A stretch of 32,139 bases of DNA, taken from the NCBI GenBank assembly GCA_946566645.1, contig CAMNWZ010000006.1, forward strand, positions 1-32,139, written 5' to 3'. The stretch's first letter is position 1. Every line of letters begins with the position of its first letter. The stretch comes from an uncultured Clostridia bacterium (GTDB lineage Bacteria; Bacillota; Clostridia; Oscillospirales; JAAYOS01). Of the stretch, positions 26,873 to 32,139 are shown in pieces. A model generated the notes under the pieces. That model was not told where the DNA came from, searched no databases, and was given only the letters and a program-made list of their open reading frames with translations. The position numbers were made by a program, and so were the translations under genes.

Positions 26873-28102
26873 TTATAGTTCCTCCAACGCTTCTTTTATT
26901 TTTATCGCAATGTCATATGCTAAATTTACAGGAACAGCATTTCCAACCTGCTTATACTGTTGTCCAATGCTCCCACAAAATTGCCAATCATCAGGAAAGC
27001 TCTGGCATCGTGCGTTTTCTCTAATTGTAAACGGACGAGGCTCCAATGGGTGGCAACGATCAGTTTGCTTTTGACTTGGAGAAGTCAGAACGGTAAGTGA
27101 TGGTTCATCTAAACTCAATCGTCTTAAAATTCCAGTTCTGCCACCTTCCATATGCCAACAGCTTTTCATATATTCTTTTGCAATGTCTTCGGGAATATCT
27201 CGCCAGTATCCTCCGGGAGGAACAAGCTCAAATATTTTTCGTTTATATTCAGAGTAGGAAGCACCTTCACTTTTCGGACAGTCAAGCAAAACATCTCGGA
27301 GAACTGGTTTATACTTATGGGGAGCAGGAAATTCAAAAAACATTCTATCTTTCAAATCATTGCGAATGCCTATCGTAATAAGTCGTTCCCGCTTTTGTGC
27401 AACCCCATAATCCCAAGCATTTAGTACCTTTTTTTGAATAGTGTATCCCGTACTCTCAAAAATGTCTGTAATCGTTTTATAGGTGCGTCCTTTGTCGTGT
27501 GTAAGCAACCCTCTCACATTCTCAAATAAAAACATTTTGGGCTGTAATTGCTCTAAAAATTTAGCGTAATGATAAAAAAGAGTTCCACGAGCATCCTCTA
27601 ATCCTAGCCGTTTTCCTGCATAAGAAAAACTTTGACACGGAGCACCACCGGAGAGCAAATCGAGCTCACCCTCAGCAAGACCAAAATATTCCTTCAAATC
27701 CAGACAAGAAATATTAGCTATATCATCATTAATAACACGCCAATTTGGACGATTACATTTCAGCGTGTCAGAAGCGTCTTTATCAAATTCAATGAGCCCT
27801 AAAGTCTCAAATCCGGCTTTTTCAATGCCAAGCGCCAATCCGCCTGCACCAGCAAACAATTCTATCGTTGTGAAAGTTTTAGGAATAGTTTCTTCGTGCT
27901 GGTCTTGGGTGATCTCAATAATATCTCCAATATTGCATTGCAATGCAGCACATATTTTTTCAATGCTTTCAAATGAAATCGTCTCATTCTTGCCCATTCG
28001 AGCCATCACATTGAAACTAATGCCCGCTGCTTCTTTAAGCTCTGTTTTATTCATATTTCTATCTATAAGAAGTTTCCACAAGTTATTATAGCAAACAGCC
28101 AC
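26873..28102 (-). CDS. DNA (cytosine-5) methyltransferase with N-terminal XRE-type HTH
   Basis: FTTIELFAGAGGLALGIEKAGF (motif I), LLSGGAPCQSFSYAGKR (IV), FLFENVRGLL (VI), FTIRENARCQSFPDDW (IX), GNAVPVNLAYDI (X). HTH in residues 1-66. GTG start, RBS ggaggt. Confidence 0.96.
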   Translation of the reverse strand: MAVCYNNLWKLLIDRNMNKTELKEAAGISFNVMARMGKNETISFESIEKICAALQCNIGDIIEITQDQHEETIPKTFTTIELFAGAGGLALGIEKAGFETLGLIEFDKDASDTLKCNRPNWRVINDDIANISCLDLKEYFGLAEGELDLLSGGAPCQSFSYAGKRLGLEDARGTLFYHYAKFLEQLQPKMFLFENVRGLLTHDKGRTYKTITDIFESTGYTIQKKVLNAWDYGVAQKRERLITIGIRNDLKDRMFFEFPAPHKYKPVLRDVLLDCPKSEGASYSEYKRKIFELVPPGGYWRDIPEDIAKEYMKSCWHMEGGRTGILRRLSLDEPSLTVLTSPSQKQTDRCHPLEPRPFTIRENARCQSFPDDWQFCGSIGQQYKQVGNAVPVNLAYDIAIKIKEALEEL

Positions 28103-28153
28103 AACATTACCTCCATATCGCCAAACTCAAAAACACAAAATTGGGTCATCTGT

Positions 28154-28182
28154 ATAATACCATATTTTCGCCGAATAATCAA
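28154..28182 (-). promoter_or_regulatory. Predicted promoter of the R-M operon
   Basis: Minus strand TTGATT (28182-28177), 17 bp spacer, TATTAT (28159-28154) with TGG extended -10. Confidence 0.65.
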
Positions 28183-28297
28183 CAGTTCTCACGATTTCGT
28201 TAGAAATTCTTTTTTTCAATGACGATTGTGCTAAAGCAAAAGACAGATGCCTAATTGCTGGAAACAAAGCGCCCTATTTCGAGCCTCTTAAAACGAG

Positions 28298-28334
28298 TAA
28301 AAATGGCGGATAAGGAGTTATCCCTATCCGCCAT
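28298..28334 (-). terminator. Terminator downstream of the tnpV-like gene
   Basis: Minus strand ATGGCGGATAgggataactccTTATCCGCCATttttac: perfect 10-bp stem, then a T tract. Confidence 0.8.
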
Positions 28335-28361
28335 AGTTTTGCACTTGTGTATCACATTGCT

Positions 28362-28739
28362 TTATTTTATTATGATTTCTTCATTTACAATCTCCATCGC
28401 CCTGCTACGAATGTTGTTCATCCTGCAAACCCATTCCATCTGATTTTCCGCTTTTAGCTGTTCGGTCACGCCCTCACGATTTGCTATCTGTTCTATTAGC
28501 CGAAGAAACATATCTTCCGCCTGCTTGTCAATATCCGCAAGATAACTGTTCAGCTTACCGCTTGTGAGCAGATTGGTGTAAAGCACCTTGCGGTGCTGTT
28601 TGAGATAGTGCAAATGCCGCTGTCCCCACACTCCAATGGGCTTGTTTTCTTTTTCGGCGGGTAAGGACAGACAGGGGAGATTATACTCTCCTTGCCGTAC
28701 ATAAGTGCCGCCCATTTCTTCAAAAATCGTCTTTGCCAT
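28362..28739 (-). CDS. TnpV-like transposon-encoded protein
   Basis: 125 aa, MAKTIFEEMGGTYVRQGEYNLPCLSLPAEKENKPIGVWGQRHLHYLKQHRKVLYTNLLTSGKLNSYLADID, characteristic of TnpV in clostridial mobilizable elements. Confidence 0.85.
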   Translation of the reverse strand: MAKTIFEEMGGTYVRQGEYNLPCLSLPAEKENKPIGVWGQRHLHYLKQHRKVLYTNLLTSGKLNSYLADIDKQAEDMFLRLIEQIANREGVTEQLKAENQMEWVCRMNNIRSRAMEIVNEEIIIK

Positions 28740-28763
28740 TTTGTTTGCCTCCTGAAAATTGAT

Positions 28764-29924
28764 TTATCTTGAGCGTGCATGATCACGCTTTTGACCCTTG
28801 AGATTTCTCGCCTGTTCAAGCAGGCTGTCTATCTGTTTGTGTCCGAACACTCTGCGGAGCAGTGAATAGTCTTTGTTTTCAGCCCTCAGTCTTGTGTTTT
28901 CTTCGGTAAGCTTACCGTTGATTTTTGAGAGCTTCTCGTTTTCCCGATACAGATTTGCGTTTGTGATATTCAGCCTGTTATAGCTGTCTATCGCCTTGAA
29001 ATACCGTGCGAATAAGGTTTTTATCAGCGATTTCAATTTGGCTATAAGCGGCTCAACAAACTTTGCCTTATAGCTTCTTGCCGACATCATTGCAGTCGGC
29101 TCAGGGAGCTGATACTCAGGCTCGTTCATGATACTTTCATCCAGCTTCTTCAACGCTCTTTCGCCGTTATCAAAATTTTCGATACGGTCAGCCATCACAC
29201 GGAACTCATCTTTTTTCTCGGCGAGTTTATCTTCAAGAGCGTTGATTTCCTTCTCCCGTTCCTGCTTTTTGTAGTCCAAAACGGACAGATGTTTTTCGTG
29301 CGTACCCTTGTGTTCCCACTCGATTCCGTGGCGTTCCATCACGGCGGCAAGCTGTTCTTTTTCGGATTGTACCCATTGATTCCACTCGGTATCGCCACGG
29401 CTTCCGCCCTTGAATCCCTGCGCCGCAAGTGCCTGTTTCAGCGATACACGGGTATCAAGTCCACGCTTGCTGCCGGTGGTGAAGGGAACAAAATCAATGT
29501 GCAGATGCGGCGTTGCCTCGTCCATATGCAGATGTGCTGAGAACACTTTTAACCGAGGATTGCGATCCTGAAATCCACGATAGTATTCATCCAGCAGCTC
29601 CCTTGCAAGCGTCCCATTTTCGCTTTCAGCACTCATATTTTCCTTATCGCCTATCTGCAAAATCAATTCGTGAAACGGTTTTTCCTGCTTGGAACTGCGG
29701 ATTTTTTCATAGTAGTTTTCTATTTTTCTATCGGCTCTCGTCTGCTTGTCATTGTATCTTTTAAGTGCCTCATCAAACAATCGGTGATACACTTCCTTGA
29801 TGTTCTCATTGCAGTAATCTATATTAAGATGAGTTCGGCTCGGATCTACATTTTCAGCTTTAAATTTACGGCTGTTGTGATTTACAGAGCCTTTCCCGAC
29901 CATTGCGCTTATTGTTCTTTTCAT
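28764..29924 (-). CDS. MobV-family relaxase (Mob/Pre plasmid recombination protein, TnpZ-like)
   Basis: AHLHMDEATPHLHIDFVPF HxDExTPHxH motif; coiled-coil C-terminus. RBS ggaggtgta. Confidence 0.93.
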   Translation of the reverse strand: MKRTISAMVGKGSVNHNSRKFKAENVDPSRTHLNIDYCNENIKEVYHRLFDEALKRYNDKQTRADRKIENYYEKIRSSKQEKPFHELILQIGDKENMSAESENGTLARELLDEYYRGFQDRNPRLKVFSAHLHMDEATPHLHIDFVPFTTGSKRGLDTRVSLKQALAAQGFKGGSRGDTEWNQWVQSEKEQLAAVMERHGIEWEHKGTHEKHLSVLDYKKQEREKEINALEDKLAEKKDEFRVMADRIENFDNGERALKKLDESIMNEPEYQLPEPTAMMSARSYKAKFVEPLIAKLKSLIKTLFARYFKAIDSYNRLNITNANLYRENEKLSKINGKLTEENTRLRAENKDYSLLRRVFGHKQIDSLLEQARNLKGQKRDHARSR

Positions 29925-29968
29925 AAGTTACACCTCCAATCTCTTAAAGATAGTTCTTCCTCGGTTCT

Positions 29969-30176
29969 GTTACTCTTGTCAAGAGTAACGCAAAAGCACT
30001 TTTGACAGGCAAGCCTATCAAAAATGCAACCTGCAAGCAGGTTTTGCGCTCTCCGAGGGGCAAAGAACAACCTTTGAAAAGGTGCTCTCTGCACTCTCCA
30101 CCAAACTTTATTACTTCCCGAAAAAGGAAGATTGCAAGGTTGCAGATGTGCCTGCCTTTGCAATGTTGCAACCTTG
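29969..30176. repeat. Array of six inverted repeats between mobV and the RepA-like gene
   Basis: Stems at 29969-29989 (9 bp), 30000-30023 (10 bp, one mismatch), 30028-30043 (7 bp), 30070-30083 (6 bp), 30114-30130 (5 bp) and 30135-30176 (10 bp). Confidence 0.8.
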
Positions 30177-30183
30177 AAAAACT

Positions 30184-31146
30184 TCACTCTGTTTTTTCGG
30201 GAAGCCGCCAGTACCACTGACTGCCCTCTTTAACCGATTGGACATTCAGTGCTTTCTTTGCTTCGTCCAGCACACGCTTTGAAATTCCCATCGCCTGTGC
30301 TTTTCTCAGCAACGCTTGCTGCGGGTATTTGTCCTTTGAAAGATACTCAAGAATTAAATTTTCTGCCTGTTCTGATTTCTTTTCCTTTGGAATACCGCTG
30401 AGTAAATCATCAACCGAGATATCGTAATGACCAAGCCAGCTGAATCCGTTTTCCTTATCCAGTTCGAAGGCAATCGCTTCACCTTCGGGTGCAAGGGAAG
30501 ACTTATCCTGTACCATCACTCGCACCTGCGGATTGTCTTTAATTCTCCCGACAATCAGAACGCTTCTTGCCGAAGCCTGAAAGTCAATCGAACCAAGTCC
30601 ACGGTAAGAGGATTTATTCCCGTTTCCTTTATTCATATGACCGACAAGCAAAATGGCACAGTCATATTTTTCTGCGATTCGTCCCAGCTGCGCCATCACA
30701 TTGCGGACTTCATTGGCATTGTTCATATTGATATTCGCACCGACATAGGCTTGTATCGGGTCAAGTATCATTACTCTTGCACCGACCTCTATAATTGCTT
30801 TTTCTATTCGCTCGTCCAGCATACCGAGTGCGGCTTCCGATTCGTCTATCACTTTGATTTGCGTACAGTCCGCCTCAGCGGATTCCAATCTCGGCTTGAT
30901 GGTATCTTCCAGTCCGTCCTCGGCAGTTTGATAGATAATTTTTACAGGCTCACGCTCAGTATTGTCATAGGGCAGCGCCTCTCCTTTCGAGAGAAGCGCC
31001 GCAAGTCTTAAAGCCAAAGTTGTTTTGCCCTCGCCGGGATCGCCCTGAATGATTGTGATTTTCCCGTATGGGATATATGGATACCAAAGCCAATTCACTT
31101 CCTTGCTTTGGACTTCATCCATACTGATGATTTTAAGTTCAGCCAT
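30184..31146 (-). CDS. RepA-like AAA (RecA-fold) ATPase/helicase
   Basis: Walker A IIQGDPGEGKTTLALRLAALLSKG, VMILDPIQAYVG, CAILLVGHMNKG, SSYRGLGSIDFQASARSVLIV. Confidence 0.88.
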   Translation of the reverse strand: MAELKIISMDEVQSKEVNWLWYPYIPYGKITIIQGDPGEGKTTLALRLAALLSKGEALPYDNTEREPVKIIYQTAEDGLEDTIKPRLESAEADCTQIKVIDESEAALGMLDERIEKAIIEVGARVMILDPIQAYVGANINMNNANEVRNVMAQLGRIAEKYDCAILLVGHMNKGNGNKSSYRGLGSIDFQASARSVLIVGRIKDNPQVRVMVQDKSSLAPEGEAIAFELDKENGFSWLGHYDISVDDLLSGIPKEKKSEQAENLILEYLSKDKYPQQALLRKAQAMGISKRVLDEAKKALNVQSVKEGSQWYWRLPEKTE

Positions 31147-31285
31147 TCATACCACCGCCTTTCAGAAGAAAAGCATTGATATTTCCGTTTTGATTGGTTA
31201 TACTGTAATTAGTTACATGGAGTGACTGCCTGTCATCTGCGCCAACAGATGTGTTACAGGCGGTCATTTCTTTTTGTCTATTCAT
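31139..31285 (-). CDS. Small ORF, 48 aa, between mobC-like and repA-like genes (not in ORF track)
   Basis: Hand-translated MNRQKEMTACNTSVGADDRQSLHVTNYSITNQNGNINAFLLKGGGMNG. Start overlaps the MobC-like stop and its end overlaps the RepA-like ATG. Confidence 0.6.
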   Translation of the reverse strand: MNRQKEMTACNTSVGADDRQSLHVTNYSITNQNGNINAFLLKGGGMNG

Positions 31286-31610
31286 TCTGTTCCTCTCCTT
31301 TCAAGCCGCCGAGAATAACGGCAATCATCTCAATAACATCAAGCAGCTCGTCATCGATACAGCTTCCCGTTTCAATGCGTTGCAATTCTACAAGCACACC
31401 GGCAAGCTGATTCCGCAAGGCTTTGAAAACCCTCGGGCTTCCCTGCACAACGATATCTCTGTGCGTAAGCCGTCTTGTGATATAGTCCTGCTTGGTCAGT
31501 CCTGAAAGCTGCACATAGCGTTCGATTTGTTCATTTTCTTCCGGCGATACACGAAACGCTATAGTTTTGCTTCTCCACCGATTGTGATTGTCACAGTTTT
31601 TAGCTGACAT
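31278..31610 (-). CDS. MobC-like mobilization accessory protein
   Basis: MSAKNCDNHNRWRSKTIAFRVSPEENEQIERYVQLSGLTKQDYITRRLTHRDI (ribbon-helix-helix-like N-terminus). Start overlaps the integrase stop; the track start at 31724 is internal to the integrase. Confidence 0.75.
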   Translation of the reverse strand: MSAKNCDNHNRWRSKTIAFRVSPEENEQIERYVQLSGLTKQDYITRRLTHRDIVVQGSPRVFKALRNQLAGVLVELQRIETGSCIDDELLDVIEMIAVILGGLKGEEQNE

Positions 31611-32139
31611 AATCTTCACCCCTTTCCATATCCAGCTTATCCGCCATCTCTGTCTGCTTGGACGGAAATAAATGAGCGTACTGATAAGTGATTTCAATGC
31701 TCTCATGTCCCACACGGTCTGCAATCGCCACCGCTGAAAATCCCATATCGATCAGCAAACTTATGTGGCTGTGACGAAGGTCGTGAATGCGAATTCGCTT
31801 CACGCCTGATTGCCTGACGCCTCTCTGCATTTCTCTGTACAGATAGCTTTTTGTTATGGGAAATATCCTGTTGTCAGGCTTTACATCGTACAGCATACTC
31901 AGATAGTCCTGTATTTCCCCACAGAGGAATTTCGGCATCTGAATGGTGCGGTTGCTTTTTTCTGTTTTGGGAGTGGTAATGATATCCCTGCCGTTCAGGT
32001 GCTGGAATGATTTACTGATCGTAACCGTCTGCTTTTCAAAATCAAAGTCCGCAGGCGTCAGCGCCAGCAGCTCGCCCTCACGGATACCGCACCAGTAGAG
32101 CATTTCAAAGGCGTAAAAGGAAACGGGCTTATCCATCAT
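31600..32139 (-). CDS. Tyrosine recombinase/integrase, C-terminal catalytic part (N-terminus outside window)
   Basis: CGIREGELLALTPADFD (Arg I), RIRIHDLRHSHISLLIDMG (HxxR), VGHESIEITYQYAHL (H and Tyr nucleophile). Confidence 0.95.
   Translation of the reverse strand: MMDKPVSFYAFEMLYWCGIREGELLALTPADFDFEKQTVTISKSFQHLNGRDIITTPKTEKSNRTIQMPKFLCGEIQDYLSMLYDVKPDNRIFPITKSYLYREMQRGVRQSGVKRIRIHDLRHSHISLLIDMGFSAVAIADRVGHESIEITYQYAHLFPSKQTEMADKLDMERGEDYVS

Larger units (their letters stand above)
24850..32139. mobile_element. Integrative mobilizable element, one end visible, other end beyond window
   Basis: Sharp drop in GC after the glycosylase gene, then R-M, tnpV-like, mobV, repA-like, mobC-like and tyrosine integrase genes, all on the minus strand. 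Left boundary approximate. Confidence 0.8.

Noticed and set aside
29969-30176. CRISPR-like array in the hairpin-rich region
   Set aside because: The repeats are different inverted repeats of unequal sequence, not a repeated unit with spacers; no cas genes in the window.
30427-31011. 194-aa plus-strand ORF antisense to the RepA-like gene
   Set aside because: Sense strand has Walker motifs and operon context; no RBS noted for the antisense frame.

Overview
The window has two distinct parts. (A) About 1-24.83 kb is GC-rich Firmicutes/Clostridia-like chromosome. It carries the str region (rpoB 3' end, rpoC, an L7Ae-family protein, rpsL, rpsG, fusA, tuf), then an MFS transporter, an MBOAT O-acyltransferase with a DHHW/AlgX-like partner, and a minus-strand run (large exported hypothetical, ABC transporter, histidine kinase, response regulator, radical SAM protein, VanZ-like protein). 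After these come a rubredoxin missing from the ORF track, an esterase, a GH2 beta-galactosidase and a UDG-superfamily DNA glycosylase. (B) From about 24.85 kb to the window end the composition turns AT-rich and the genes are those of an integrative mobilizable element, truncated at the right edge: tyrosine integrase, MobC-like protein, an untracked 48-aa ORF, a RepA-like ATPase, a hairpin-rich intergenic region that is a candidate oriT, a MobV relaxase and TnpV. Next to the presumed element end lies a cassette with an XRE-fused 5mC methyltransferase, an Eco47II-family endonuclease and two uncharacterised, tightly coupled ORFs. The most noteworthy items are that four-gene R-M operon, the hairpin array beside mobV, the two untracked small ORFs, an S12 protein with Arg where Lys88 is usual, and several palindromes and hairpins at promoters and in operons. 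All family calls are by eye from motifs; no searches were run.
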